Source: Guyanagaster necrorhizus (Eukaryota > Basidiomycota > Agaricomycetes > Agaricales > Physalacriaceae). Taken from it: a stretch of DNA of 64,000 nt. Position numbers and translations under genes: made by a program. Numbering within the stretch: the stretch's first letter is position 1; each line of letters begins with the position of its first letter. Under the pieces are notes generated by a model. That model saw only the letters and a list, made by a program, of their open reading frames with translations, did no database searches and had not been told where the DNA came from. The DNA lies in the NCBI RefSeq assembly GCF_019112545.1, contig NW_025064945.1, positions 70,552 through 134,551 on the forward strand. Reading direction: 5' to 3'. Positions 32,743 through 46,331 of this stretch are shown piece after piece.

Positions 32743-32913
32743 ATGCCCCCTGCAACCTCTACCGATCTGAACTTCGACCATGAGTTCTTCAAACTCCTCT
32801 CTTCCATCATCAGAACATTGATAGGACTTTTGGTGATCATCCAGCTGTGCCAGAGACACCATTCTATCACCGACTGGGCTCTTAGACATCATAATGAATT
32901 CTTACACATTTGA
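32743..32913 (+). pseudogene. Element F ORF1, N-terminal piece
   Basis: From an ATG at 32743 it reads MPPATSTDLNFDHEFFKLL, then a hydrophobic run ending LLVIIQLCQR, then a stop after 56 residues. It corresponds to the membrane-like start of ORF1 in element A. Further ORF1 sequence overlaps gag but is broken. Confidence 0.65.
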
Positions 32914-32950
32914 GAAATCCTATGAAACATAACCCCCAACCTCCCTCTCC

Positions 32951-35857
32951 ATGACATTCCTGAATCCCGAAGAACAATCTATCAGTCCCCAGAAGCCAGG
33001 CCTAGTGGCATGCATTTGGGGAATGGTCAAGAAGAAATGAGAGGGCAATGCTCCCTCTGACCTGGAGACACAAACACTGGCATCACAGGAAGGAACAGTA
33101 TACTCATATGAGGCCCACCCCCCAACCATGAAGATGAAGACCTTCCAGAGGACTTCTTCCAGCAGTCTCCCTCCCCCTCTTCCATCTCCTACACTGATGG
33201 GATTGCTGACCATGCCAGGGACTCTCTCGATGCCTCTTGGATGGCTTGACAACTCAGCCCTGGAACTCCTCGAAGCCAGCCTCACAGCCCCCATTCCTCC
33301 ACCAGGGCCAGCTCCAGGGTGGGGTGGGTTCTCTCAAAAGATGAGCAATGATGACAAGTATGGGAAGAAACCATCCACCAGTACTTCTCAACCTGGGACT
33401 TCACTATCCTGTTTAACTACAATGATGCCATTCAACAAGAGGAGCAAAGGCAGTGGAATGAGCCACAGCCAATACATCATGAGCCAGAAAGGATGAACAT
33501 GGATGTCGAGCAGCAGAGGCAGGAGGCAGCCCAGTATGACGAGCTTCACAGAGGAGAGCAGCAAGCAGTTGAGAGGGCCAGACTGGAAAGGGCTGACATC
33601 AGCAACTGGTATGGGCTATGACCTAAGGTTGCCAGTGTTCTCACACCCATATGAGCTGATCCCTCTGCACTGATCTCTACCTTCCAGGAGCCCAGTATTC
33701 CAAGCAGCAGAGTCCCAGAATACTGGGCTGACAGTACCTGAACCTGATGATGTCCAAGGGCCCTGACTCTCTAATATCCCCCTTCCTCCCAAACTCCCAG
33801 TGCTGACTCCACCTTTAGAAGTGATGAGTCCATCCTTGGACACTATGGACTATGGATCCCCAGAAATGCTCACATCTCTGCCTGCACCCTCCAAGGCTTT
33901 CTCAGAAGTAGAGTGGTCAGGCAGCTTATCAATGATGACTACAGACACAACATCTGCCTCTATCATGAGTGAGTGGAGGTGGCAAGAGTGACTGGAGGAA
34001 ACCGATACGACCCAGCCATTGGAAGTCGACCCACCACTGACTATGAAATTGCCACAACTGCTGGACTGAGCATCCAGCCAGGGGAGTGAAATGATGATAT
34101 GACAAGAGGCCATGGAGAATATTTACACCCAGCCCATCAGTTCCCTCCTTGAGGAGGGTGATGAGGATGAGGAAGAAGAAACAGAGGACAGTGAGCCACC
34201 TAGAGGACCACCATATGACTTGCAAGAAGAAACAGACAAAGAAGAGGTGGCAAGACTGGCATAGGAGAAAAGGATGTGGGAGTATCTGGAGTACTATCTG
34301 CAAGAGGTAAACTTCTTATGGCACAATGCTACTTGGGTAGCGTCACAAATAGGACAATTATATATGCATTCAGACACTAAAAAATGAACAGAAGTTTTGA
34401 AATGGGCAGCAACAGATTATGCTGTGCAAGAGTATAATCAATGACATCCTGAGTACTCGGTTAACTGACCTCCAGCATATCCAGCATTACGCACCATACA
34501 GCTAATGCCAAGGACCCCCCCTATCACACCAAAATGAGTGGTGTATTGGGCCCCATTGGTCTGGAGTACCTTTATGAACTCCAACTACTCAGTACAGACT
34601 ACAGCAACTGGGCTTACCAAGACCTGAACCAAGCCGACCATCAGACAACCAAACCCCTGGACAGGCCAGAGAAGCTGACTCTTAGGGGGGCAACCACCTT
34701 CTGATCAGGCCAAAACCAGTGGGGCAGGAAAAGAGCCCATACAAGATGACCCTGAGGCCATTCAACTTGGATTTATGATCCGAGACAGAATCATTGTCTG
34801 GATAGAAGAACCAAAAGAGAGCCTAGTGGCCGATGACCACTCCCTTCATTCCTTCCCTGGACCACCTGCAGAATGGCAACAACTGCCATTTGATGGGTGG
34901 CCCAACCCAATGGGACCATTGCCAGAGAACGCCAATGTTCTCCAATGTCGCCCTGATCTACTCCGAAAGCCCTGCCCATTCAAAGGGGCTTCCAACAACA
35001 TCGACAGGTTCCTCATAGATTGCAAGCAATACTTCAAAGTGTACATCAGGTACCTAGGATCCAATATGAACAAGGTCACCTTCACTATCTCCTATTTGAA
35101 GGAAAAAGCCAAAACCTGGTGGATCCTCATCACTCTGAACTTCCATTCCACCATGTGGGGCCTTTACTGATACTCCTCCTGGCCAGTGTTTAAACAAATG
35201 CTCAATGACAAATTCATTGATCTGGCTGTACAGGAGATGCACAAACAGAAGATTAAGAAGTACAAAATGGGGGACAGGGCAGCCACAGATTATTTCAATA
35301 AGCTAGAACAGCTCACCAAATTGGCAGAAATACAGGAAGATGTAGCCAACAACAGATGAATGGTCAAGGCCCTCAAGAGAGGAGTCCCCTCTTCATACCT
35401 CATGATGATTTCCACAATGGGTGTCAAAATATTGATGCCCATCAGATGCAACAAATGGAAAGGATGAATCATTGAGATGTACAAAGAGCAACAAAGGCAG
35501 AAAGTGGAATCATCAACATTATAGGACTATAAGAAGCTGACACCACCAACCCTGAACAAGATGGGGCAAACTGCCAGAAAATCATCAGGATCCTTGATGG
35601 CTCTGTCCTATGGAAGTCAGAAGACAGAGACTGGCACTACCTATACCAGGGCCAGGAAGCCGATGGACATTGACCAAATGAAGAAAGAGGGAAAATGCTT
35701 CAATTGTGGGCAGAAGAGGCACATGGCTAAGGACTGTCCAAAGAAGAAGCACACCAGAGAAGACATCTGCACACAGATCACCAAATTGCAGAAAGAGGAA
35801 GAAGAACTTGGTGCAGAAACAAAGGTGGAGGAGATAAAAGACACAGCCAGTCAGTGA
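32951..35857 (+). pseudogene. gag: Element F gag frame with intact zinc knuckle region
   Basis: The ATG at 32951 matches the gag ATG of A, and the frame is +1 to ORF1. Recognisable parts are 34775-35170 (capsid, FDGWPNPMGPLPENANVLQC and KAKTWWILI) and 35561-35857 (CFNCGQKRHMAKDC, then HTREDICTQITKL to TASQ-stop). No stop follows the knuckle here. Upstream parts are interrupted by stops and perhaps indels. Confidence 0.85.
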
Positions 35858-38800
35858 GTGATTCCACTCGACTGGCCAAGAACTTAGCAGGTGTGCCTCC
35901 CATAGCCACTAGTCAGACTCATAGTACTTTTGTAGATACAATTATGTCACCAATACATACACATTTGAATATACCCTGACCTGATACCATACACACCAAT
36001 GAATTGCAAGAAAAGATTCAAACACCTGAAGGCCGAACAGGAGCAGAGAGCCCTATAACCTGGCTCAAACCATTTGATACCAAATGGACTTGGAGAGCCA
36101 TCAAAGAAGCAAAAACAGAGGGGGTGGCAATGGCCATACTAAAAACCTGGATCCATCAAACCCAAACAGAGGAAGTAACCAAGGAAATAATAGATGGAAT
36201 CAGAGAAGTGGGATGATCCCAGGCCCTCAAATGGCTTGACAAGCTATATGGACCCAGAAAGTTCATCCAATACTCTAAGACCCCAGGCCAAGATCTAACA
36301 ACAAAGGCTGAGATCAAGACTTTGACGACATGGGCAATACACTCTGTAAATGCTCTGATCGATAGTGGTTGCACTGGAAGTTTTATAAACTGGACTTTTG
36401 TCAACAAGCACCACCTTCTGACCCAGGCAACCGCAGCTCCCATCCTGGTATACAATGCTGATGGGATGAAGAACCAAGCTGGATCGATCACTGAATTTGT
36501 CAAAATCTGACTCACTATCAGGGATCACTCAGAGCGGATTGATTTGGCCATAACAGATCTCAGGACAAAAGAGATCTTTTTGGGCCATGACTAGCTCATA
36601 CAGCACAACCCATTAGTAAACTGGAAAACTGGGTGAATTACATTCATCTGATGCTGGTGCTGAAAAACCCCATTCAAACTGCCTAATGAAGACCCAGAGG
36701 ACCAATGGAATGAGGAGATGGAAGATGGGGAAACCATCCTCACCATCGACCTGCAAAATGAAATACACATCTGGGCCATCCATCATGCCAATAACCTGGC
36801 AGCAAAGGCCAATGAAGGGAAAAAGAAAAAAACCTTTGAAGAGATGGTACTGGAATGAGCATGAGACTTTTGGGACCTCTTTGAAAAGGAGAGCTTCAAC
36901 AAGCTCCCAGTCCTGAAACCTTGGGATCATGTAATTGAACTAATCCCAAACACAAATGCCAATCTAGATTGCAAAACATATCCACTTGGCAATCAGGAAC
37001 AGCAAGAGCTCGACAAGTTCCTTGATGAGAACTTGTCCAGTGGATGCATTTGACCCTCTAAATCCCTCATGGCATCACCCTTCTTCTTTGTTAAGAAGAA
37101 GGATGGCAAACTCTGACTGGTCCAAGACTATTGGAAGCTAAATGAGATGATGATTAAGAATCACTATCCCCTTCCTCTTATCTCAGAACTAATGGATAAA
37201 CTCCAAGGTGCCAAGTACTACACAAAACTTGATGTCTGATGGGGATATAACAATGTTCAGATCAAAGAGGGGAATGAGTGGAAGGCTGCTTTCAGGACAA
37301 ACCAGAGGCTGTTCAAGCCCACCATCATGTTCTTCAGACTCACCAACTCTCTCACCACATTCCAATGGATGATGAATGATATCTTTAAAGATCTCATCAC
37401 CATTGGAAAGGTTACCATTTATCTTGATGATATTCTCATCATGTCATGAACAAAGGAGGAACACAGGAGGCTAGTGCAACAAGTACTGGCTCTAATGAGG
37501 AAGCATTGATTATTCCTCAAGGCAGAGAAATGCAAATTCGAGATGCTTGAAATAGAGTACCTCAGCATTATCATCAGTGAAGGAAGCATTCAGATGGATC
37601 CAGTTAAAGTAGCTGGGGTAATAGAGTGGCTGGAGCCAAACAAGAAAAAGGAACTGCAATCCTTTCTGGGGTTCACCAACTTCTATCAACCATTTATCTG
37701 AGATTATAGTAAAGTGGTGTGCCCTATGATGCAACTCACTGGCAATGCTCCATGGACCTGAGGACCCTTCCAGCAGTCTGCATTCAATGATCTGAAGCAG
37801 TGCATAGCTGAAGACATCATACTCACCATCCCCACCCAAGAAGGAAGGTTCAGGGTCAAGGCTGATTCCAGCAAGAGGGTGATTGGCACAGTACTCTCTC
37901 AGGAACAGGCAGGAAAATGGCATCTGGTCATGTTCCTCTCGAAAGCTCTTACCATCACAGAGAGGAACTATGAGATTTACAACAAGGAGCTTTTAGCAAT
38001 AATGCTGTCCTTGGAAGAATGGCGACACTATCTAATTGGCATCACTGAGGTCTTCAAAATCTGGACAGACCATCAAAATCTCAGATATTTCTGACAACCC
38101 CAGAAACTAAATCACTGACAAGCTTGCTGGGTCACAGAACTCAGCCAATACCAGTACACCCTTCATCACAAAGCAGGTTCAGCTAATAAAAAGGCTGACC
38201 TCCTGAGCTGTTGTGCTGACCATGACCAGGGAGAAAGCAATAATACATGAGTCCTCCTTCTTGCACCCAAACACTTTTGGGCCATGATAATGCTGATAGA
38301 AGAAGAAATACATGAATGCATCAAAAGTGTGACCTGAGATAGTCACAAATGAGACCAATGCATTGCCCCATCCTTGAATCATGAATGGGGACTAACCCAA
38401 GTGGACAGGCTTATTCACTATGATGAATGGATTTACATCCCATGGGACAAGAAATTACAAGGTGACATCATCATGACCTGCCATGACCATGTGACAGCTG
38501 GACACCCAGAGGTTGCCAAAACAAAAGAATTAATTCTATGGGAGTACTGGTGGCCTAAAATGAGAAACAACATCACTGACTATGTCCGAGGTTGTGAAGT
38601 ATGCCAAAGAGGCAAGGCATCAACAAAACTGTGTGCAGCTCCACTGCATCCCAACAAGATCCCATCATCATCATGGACCTATATTTCTGTCGACATGATC
38701 ATGGGACTGCCTGACTGTAATGGCTATGATGCTATCCTAGTCATCATTGATCGATTCTCAAAAACAATCATTCTGATTGTCTGCTCCACAGAACTAAATT

Positions 38801-39750
38801 TTGAAGAGTGGGCGAAGATATTATGTAGTGAGGTTTATGCTAAACATAGCATGCCCCACATCATCATCTTGGATCAGAGCCCCCAATTTGTCTCCAAGTT
38901 CATCACTGACCTATACTGTCTGTTAAACATCAAACAAAATGCATTGACAGCTTATCATCCTCAAACTGATGGACAGACAGAGCATGCCAATCAGAAAATA
39001 GAAAAGTACCTCTGGCTCTTTATCAATTATTGGCAGGATGACTGGATCAAATGGTTAGCCCTTGCTGCCTTCCAACACAACAACCGGATACATTCAGCAA
39101 CAGGGAAAACACCCTTCTTCATCAATTATGGCTGACACCCCCTTGTCACTCAGACAAACCACTGCTATACCTCGACCTCAGCCTCCTCAGACTTCACCAC
39201 CACCATGACAAAAATCCATGCAGAAACTAAAGCAGCACTTGAAAAAGCTGCTGCTTCAATGAAAAGCCAATATGACAAACATGGATGTGCCGCACACATG
39301 TACTCCATCAATGACAAGGTGTGGTTGGATACCACTAACCTGCACCTACCCCACCCAAAAAGAAAATTCACTGACAAACAAACATGCCCATTTCTGATCA
39401 CTGCCAAAATTGGGCAAAGCGCCTACAAACTATGCCTGCCAATATCCTGGAAAATACACAATGTATTTAATGAAACACTCCTCACTCTCTACATTGTGCC
39501 ATCATTCTCTAACCAAGAACATCCACTGCCTCTGCCCCCTGACTTAATTGATAATGAAGAACATTATGAAATTGACCAAGTCTTAAACTATAAACTACGA
39601 AAAATCAAAGCCAAGGGGGGTGGCATGACAACAACTGTGGACTACCTGGTTAGCTGGAAAGGCTATGGCTCAGAATCCAACCAATGGGTCAACAAAAAAC
39701 AGATGGTGGCAGATGACACAATCCATGACTATGAACTATCTCTTAATTAA
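35850..39750 (+). pseudogene. pol: Element F pol, one register broken by stops
   Basis: Pieces at 36004-36216, 36322-36510 (protease, ALIDSGCTGSFIN), 37879-38094 (RNase H), 38374-39135 (integrase, 253 residues) and 39205-39750 (linker and chromodomain) are all in the same frame, so no net frameshift occurred over 3.7 kb. Many of the breaks are TGA at arginine positions of element A, for example after LRYF in RNase H. RT keeps YLDDILIMS. The frame is -1 to gag, as in A. Confidence 0.92.
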
Positions 39751-39751
39751 G

Positions 39752-39766
39752 CCATTGGGACGATGA
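39752..39766 (+). other. Post-stop stem-loop, element F
   Basis: CATTG and CGATG flank GGA right after the pol TAA and can pair with one G-U wobble. It corresponds to the perfect stem of element A. The G-rich tract follows before the LTR at 39784. Confidence 0.6.
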
Positions 39767-39783
39767 TCTTAAGGAGGGGGTAA

Positions 39784-40237
39784 TGTTACAATTTTACTCC
39801 TTTTTCCCTTTTAACCTCTATTTATGCTTAGTCAAGGCATCTGGACCTGATGCCTGAAGACTGTGGGACATGGCTTAGTCAGCACAACAGACTCAAGCAA
39901 CCATTTGTCTTCCAATCCAATGACAACCAGTGATGCATAAAAACCCTTTTATGTACAGTAACAATGCACAATGGCAAAAGGACAAAGAACAGAGAAAACT
40001 ACAATAAGATGTATCATAATAATAGCACCTCATGTACAGTATTTAAGGAGCTCACTCTTGCTGGACAAAACCCAGCTTCAAGCTAAAGTTTATAACCACC
40101 ATTCTACCTCAAGTCTATATCAAGACCTTGAGTCATCCCAAGCAGAAACCTATTCCATGAACTCAGGTGATCCCTCAAAGTGTGAAGGGACATCTGTTTA
40201 TCATGTGGTTCAGCTCATGTGATGCTTGGGCCTAACA
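39784..40237 (+). repeat. Element F 3' LTR (454 bp)
   Basis: Followed by GCTGT (40238-40242). The stem-loop at 40171-40190 has arms TCCCT and AGGGA, a compensating change relative to TTCCT and AGGAA in A. Confidence 0.94.
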
Positions 40238-40242
40238 GCTGT

Positions 40243-41671
40243 TTTCCATTTGTTTTCCTCCTTAATCCTGACATTGTTGTACCTCTATAAGATATTCAAC
40301 TTAGTGTAGTATCTGGCACCTCACAGTTTGTCTATTCATTCTGAGATGAGTGGCATGGAATACCAGTTCTTGATTATCATCTCATTGAGTTTTCAATAGT
40401 CCTGGACTGGCTGTAATTTCCCATCTTTCTTCACAAAGAAGAATGGAGATGCCATCAGTGATTTGGAAGATTGGATGCACTGGCTAGACAAGTTCTCATC
40501 CAGGAACTTGTTGAGTTTCTGTTGTTCATAATAGCTGAGTGGATACACCTTGCAGTCAAGATTGGCATTAGCATTGGGGATTAACTTGATTGTATGGTCC
40601 CAAAGTTTAGGATCAAGGAGTTTATTGAAGTTCTCCTTATCAAAAAGATCACAGAAATTCTGAGCCCACTTCAGTACTATTTTCTCAAATGACTGGACTT
40701 TCTTCTTTTGTTGGCCTTTGCTGCTAAGTTATTAGTATGGTGCATGGCCTGAACATGGATTGCTTGCTGCATATTGACAGCAAGAATAGTTTCTCCTATC
40801 TCTATCTCTTTGTCCCACTGATACTCTTCATCTTCATCATGCAAGACAAAAGGGGTCTTTCAACAGTGACACCAGGTGAAGGTGATTTGACTGGTTTTCC
40901 AATTGATAAGTGGACTATACCTTATCAACCAGTCATGTCCAAGAAAAAATTCTTTGGACTCCAAGTCAGTGACTGCTAGGTTGATTCATTCTGTATGATT
41001 CTTTATTACTATGTATAGCTCCACAAATTTAGTTATTCATCCAGCTTAGTTCCAAGTCCTGTCAGCATTATATACTGGGATTGTGGCTTGGGTAGAGAGA
41101 TTGTGCTTGAGAACAAAAGCACAATTGATAGAGCTTCTGCTACAGCCACTATTAATCAGGGCTGAGATCATATACATAGAGTGATTCATCAGGGTCTTAA
41201 TCTGGACCTTGGTAACAAGAACCTTGCCAGTCATCTTCTGCCTCTGAATATATCTCTGAGGCTTCTGAAGTTTATCCAGCCATTCCAATATGTGGTTCCT
41301 TTCTGTGTTCTTTAACTCTTCTATTATTTTATTGATCACTTTCTTGGCCCAAGCTTTGTGTACCCAGTTCTTAAGCATGGCTTTGGCTTCTTCCTCTGTT
41401 TTGGTGCTGCAGATCATGCATCAGGTCCATTCAGTATTGAATAGTTTGAGCCATCCAGTAGAGATCTCTTCCTCTGTTCAGCCCTTATATGGTTGAGTTT
41501 CAGTCTTGTGTGATTCTTTTGATGTGTTTGGGATAGTGAAAGTAGGTATATTTGAATGCACATGTAAATAAGTAGGATCTACAGAGCTATTATATATCCA
41601 ACCAGCAATATCCAGAGACACCATGAAGTTCTTTGGCTGATCAAGTGAAATCACTCACTTATCAGCCTCAT
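40243..41671 (-). pseudogene. pol: Element E pol, RT N-terminal part and protease
   Basis: The minus strand resumes RT after F, with PVQDY-like and LPxISEL-like motifs decayed. At 41046-41417 there is a linker/protease piece containing ALINSGCSRSSINCAF, so the catalytic aspartate of DSG is changed to asparagine. The end near 41650 is the gag-pol junction. Confidence 0.8.
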
Positions 41672-42112
41672 CTCTCCAATAGAATTAACCCCTATTTATG
41701 CTTAGTCAGAGCACCTAGACTAGCACTCAAGACCATGAGATTGGCTTAGTCATCACAACAGTCCAATCAGCCATTGTCTTTCAATGCAACAGGGTTGCCT
41801 GACAATGCACAATGACACTATTGTAGACAGCAGTGATGCTCAAGGACAATGAGCATAATTGTCAGCACAAACATAATAAGTAGGAGTATTTATAGAAGCA
41901 CCACAACATGTATATAAGTAGTATAGCTCTCACTGGTCTAACCCCAGCTTTGAGCTAAAGTTTATTCATACTTATTCTACTTTTGAGCTATACTCTTATG
42001 CCTTGAAGCACTTTGATCAAAGAACACATCAGTGAACTCTAACAGAAGGCTCAAATGTGAAGTCACATTAGTTTATCATATGTTTCTAGTCATATGCAGC
42101 TTGAGCCTAACA
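41672..42112 (+). repeat. Solo LTR in element E, damaged 5' terminus
   Basis: The block has the LTR landmarks CTATTTATGCTTAGTCA, a TATA-like region, AGCTTTGAGCTAAAGTTTAT and a GCCTAACA end, but no internal region. CTCAT occurs directly before (41667-41671) and after (42113-42117). E's gag reads continuously if the LTR and one CTCAT are removed. The TGTTA start is missing, so the first bases were lost or replaced. Confidence 0.82.
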
Positions 42113-44821
42113 CTCATCTTTTATCTCCTCATTCTTTGTGTCCTCCTCATTCTCTTCTATGACATCTGCTTTCTTCTGCAGTTCTGTAATCTATACTCTA
42201 ATCTCTTTCCTTGTGCACTTCTTCTTTGGGCAGTTCTTTGACATGTGATCCTTCTCACCACAGTCAAAACATTTGCCTTCCTTCTTGAGTCAGTCAATGT
42301 CCATTGGCTTCCCTTGTCCAGTGTAGACTATACTGATAGTTGTCTTCTTCTCACTGTATAAAGAGGTCATGCTTGTCTTAGGCCCTGCCTGCTGTCTGGA
42401 TCCCTCATTGCCTCCTCTCAGCTTCTTGTCATTGTTCTGATAGAAGGTGCTCATCATCTTCTGCCACTGCCATTCTTGGTTCATGATAGTGATCCTCTCC
42501 TTCCACTCATTATATCCCTTTAGCATGTTGATGGTGACATTGGAGATGATCTTTGTGTAGGCAGATGAGATTCTGATCTTCAGAGCCTTCCCAAAGTGTC
42601 AGGTTTCAGAGAGATCATCATGAAGACTGACAAGCTTAGTGAGCCTCTCTGGCTTGTCAAAGTACTTACTGGCTGTCTTGTCATCTATGCAGAGCTCTTT
42701 CATCTTGTTCTTGTGTACATCTTATACTGCAGAGTCAGTGAATTTGTTGTATACAGTTTCTTTGAAGTCTGGCCAGGATAGCAGTTAATAGTGCCTCTTA
42801 GTTGTGGAATATAAGTCTATTAGCTACATTGTCCACCAGTTCTTCACTTTGTCTTTGAAGTAGGATGCAGCAAAGGCAACTTGATATGTGTCAGCTGTGA
42901 GGTAAGCAGTGTATACTTGAAAGCATATTTCACAATCAGTAAGAAACTGATCAATGTCATCAGAGAGCCCCTTGAATGAGTGGGATTTCTATACTAGGTC
43001 TAGTTTGCACTGGATAAGAGTGGCATCAACTGTGAGGGGGCCATCAAGTTCAGATATTCACCAAACAGTGGGTTTTTCCATTCTTGGAAAGGTCCAGAGA
43101 GTGAGTGCTATGAGTGGTTATCAGCAACTGGACTTTCTGCTTCCATTCCTTGTTTTTTCCTGATCCTTTTACTCATAATCTCAAAGACAAGATTCTTTGC
43201 TTCAGGGTTGTTCTTGTCTTCTTTGGCTTGGTTGCTATGTTCAGGTTTGTCAGCAGGTAGTTGCCTAGTGAATAGTTAGCTTCTTTGGCCTTTCAGCCAG
43301 GGGTAGTGTGAGATGTTGTCAATTCAGTATAGGAAAATAGGCATTGTGAGAGGGTCATAGATTGAATTGATGGTGCCATATAGATGGCCTGTCTTGGTTG
43401 GACAGGAGATGTGTTTGGCATTGGTCAGAGTTTAAATCACAACTGGTATGCCAGCAGATTGTCCATTGGCTCTTCAGAGTAGGTTTTATTAAACACATAA
43501 TAGCTTGCTCAGCAGCATAGTACTGTAAAATATCAATTTTTTCTTGATCATCTGCCATTAAATACTTCTTGCTTAGAGAGATTACCCTCTAGGTGATGTC
43601 TTATAGAATCTCTACTATTCATTCCTGAAATAGCTCATTAAACTCCTTCTACTGCTTCTGGTACATTTTCTTGAGAAGCCACTTCTCATCCCATTCCTCC
43701 TTCTCTTCTTGTGAGAAGACATTGGATCAGGCAGTCATAGATGGAGCTTTCTGTGCCTTCACTGTGGTCAGAGCATTGTTGACTGGATTCAGGCTCAGTA
43801 GAAGGCTGGTCTTGAGATCAGAAAGGCCTGACAACAGGTTGTCTGTTCCTGTCCCAAGATTCTTCTGCTGCTTTCTCCAGTTAGTCATGATTCTGAATAG
43901 TCCAGCAACTCAGCCTCTAAGAAATCACCAGAAGGTGTTATCATTGATGTAAATAGGATCAGGCCTTCAGATTCTGTAGGTATATAGTGGGGTGTTGCAT
44001 GCAGTTGGAGGTGATGTGTTGAATCTGCTGGAGGGAGGTTCTTGGAAGGATCAGCAGGTTTTCCCATAGAAGTCAAGCTCTGGGTCACTCTCTATTCCTT
44101 TGACATCTTGATCCTAGCAATGATCACAGCTATGTCTAAGCTCTCCCATTGCTTCACAGGTTTTCCTGCTGATGCCATCACTGTTGAGGTCAATATTTGT
44201 GGAGAGGTCTGAATTATAGAGGTTCTGAGTTTCAGCCACAGAGTTGTAGGCAGAGCTTCAGTCTGAAGCCAGTTTGGCAGCATCACTGACAGAGTCTTGA
44301 GCATGGTCTCTAATTCCATGCTCAGAGAGGGTAGTGGAAGGGTCAGTAATAGTTGGGATGTGCCAAAAGTCCCTTAGGAGATTGTCAGTAAGATCAGCCA
44401 GGACTGTAGGAAAGTGCATCAGGATTCTATTGAGGTAATGCCTCTACTGCTCTTCAGAGAGCTGGTTTTGAAGGGGTCAGAGTAGATACTGGAGGCTGCT
44501 GAGTTAATTGGCTTCTTCTCTTTGTATCTCATTAGGAGCTTTTTGAAGTGGCTGAAGGATAGTTTTGGATACAGGCTCACTTGCAGGCTCATTAGTGCTT
44601 TAGGGAGGCTCTGCTGGGAGGTTATGGAAGGGGAGAATTGGTAAGATGTTTCATCTGACTCTGTATGTAGTTTGGAGGATAGTATAATATTTAATCACCC
44701 AGGTGGTGACAGACTGATTTTCTTAGCAAAGATAGATGATAATGAAGAGCCCAAGCAGAATGCCAATAGTGGTGCTCAAGGGCTTGAAGAAGTTAAATGT
44801 GAGATTGGAGATTGATAGCAT
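42113..44821 (-). pseudogene. gag: Element E gag and ORF1, heavily decayed
   Basis: A zinc-knuckle region lies near 42215-42300 on the minus strand, preceded by YNEWKERI (42290-42526). Further right is a capsid remnant. At 44700-44821 an ATG opens a hydrophobic ORF1 start (TIGILLGLFIIIYLC) like that of A, and a later block DHAQDSVSDAAKLASD matches ORF1 of A. Stops are frequent in all frames. Confidence 0.7.
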
Positions 44822-44879
44822 TTGGTTTCCTTCACACTAGCATGTGTAAGAAAAGGGAAACAAAAAGCTTCAAGCTAAT

Positions 44880-45330
44880 TCTTAGATCTGCTCAACACAT
44901 GACTCTAAACACATGACAAACTGATGCTGTATTAAATTCATATAACCATGTCAGAGTCCACTTTTGTGTATATTGAGTAGTGTTGGATCAAGGCCATGCA
45001 AGTTAGGCTCAAAGAAGAGTAATATAGATAAACTTTAGCTCAAAGCTGGTCTGCTACAGCAAGAGCTATGCTACTTATATACATTTCTGTATGTGATAAA
45101 TATAGTTCCTACTAATTGTGCACTTCTATACTATAGTGCTGTGGTATCTGATTGTTGAGTGCAGAACAATGAGGTATTGTCTGTTGGCAAGATGTCTGTT
45201 ATGTGTTGAAGAATAATAGTGTGGGCTGCCTTTTGTGGTTAAATAATTATTCCATGCTAATCAATAAGTGCTCTAGATAAGATAGACACTCTGATAAGAT
45301 AAAATCAAACATAAGAAGAAAATCATAACA
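44880..45330 (-). repeat. Element E 5' LTR (451 bp)
   Basis: It ends in ATAACA at 45330 and its left end is TCTTAG, a changed TGTTAG. It resembles the LTRs of J and M more than those of A and B. The primer-site complement lies just left of it. The flank to the right is catta. Confidence 0.85.
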
Positions 45331-46331
45331 CATTATCACTCTCACTCTGTCTGTCTCAGGTTTTCTACTTTGGTATATATAGTAACATCTCACAACTACA
45401 ATTACTGACATGCAATGTATGGCTTTATGCTCTGAGAAGATTTTCCCAGCATATTTCATGCATTGCACAATGCAGTTCATGTTTTAAAAGTGCTCTCATA
45501 CAAATCTGCAGATTCCACTGTTTTTTTTAATAGTTTCATATCTTCCACTTTCAATCTCATAGCATATTTTCTGTCTGTATACTGAAACATCATCTACATA
45601 AGGTATAGTGATGTGTGGCACCTCATCCTTTAGAATATGAGTCAGATCATCATAAAATATTGGTATGAAGTTAGTCTATTCTATAGGTAATATCATCAGC
45701 CTTAATGTGCCAAAGAGTATTTGGAATGTGGTAAGGTCTCTATATTTCTCATCTAAGGTTCTCTCATCATATCTAATATATAGATCCAATGTACCTTCAC
45801 AAGATCACACCACAAAGTGTTCTGCTAGCTTATCTGTTGCTGGAGGTACTCCTGAGTGCTTGATAGTGACTGCATTTAAGGGCTTCAGACTATGGACTAG
45901 CCTCAAACTCTTCTCTTCCTTTTTGACCACACAAAATCAATGTGAGTGATGTGAGAAGTTTGATGGCTCATATATCCCATGTTAATCTTGGTCTTTATTA
46001 TCTTACATATTTAGTCAAATATTCCTTGTGAAATCAGTATATTGTTCTGTATCCAAGGGGTATGCTCTATAATGGAGATAGTCACTGGTGGAAAGTATTC
46101 CTCCTTGAAATGACCATGTTCAGTATCATCTCAAGCAAATCCCTCATTTTTCAGACACATAAACTCATGCATGAGCTTATACTCCTCTAGCCAGAGGATC
46201 TTTCTCATGGACTTTATTAATTATCTCTTTTTACTCTTATATGTACATTCTTGTCAGTGTGTATTCCAGCATAGGGATGCTCAGGTAAGGTATTTTCTCT
46301 AATGGGTCACCTCTGATTTTATTCACAAAAA
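45331..46331 (-). pseudogene. Element H reverse transcriptase remnant
   Basis: Minus-strand motifs in order are FCVVKKEEKSLRLVHSL (about 45900-45960), ATDKLAEHFV, LDLYIRYDERTL, and ITIPYVDDVSV with catalytic YVDD at 45586-45600. NxIVQCMKYAGKIFSEHKAI follows at 45400-45480. The frame enters the LTR of E after TDRVRVI. Stops and shifts break it. Confidence 0.83.

Larger units (their letters stand above)
32232..40237 (+). mobile_element. Element F: Ty3/Gypsy chromovirus-type element, decayed by transitions
   Basis: Plus-strand element of 8006 bp with LTRs of 455 and 454 bp, flanked by GCTGT (32227-32231 and 40238-40242). It lies in the RT of element E. All family parts are present. Gag and pol keep their registers over long distances and are broken mainly by TGA codons at arginine positions. 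The LTRs differ at roughly 20 positions, almost all transitions, plus a short T-run indel, so it is older than A and B. Confidence 0.95.
30775..45330 (-). mobile_element. Element E: old Ty3/Gypsy element, interrupted by F and a solo LTR
   Basis: Minus-strand remains are integrase to RT (30781-32231), RT to protease (40243-41671) and gag (42118 to about 43600), followed by ORF1 traces and the 5' LTR (44880-45330). The 3' end (integrase C-terminus and chromodomain) is missing here and fits the plus-strand pieces at 11835-11924 and 28106-28990. E inserted into the RT of element H; only the right flank (catta) is visible. CpG is nearly absent. Confidence 0.85.
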
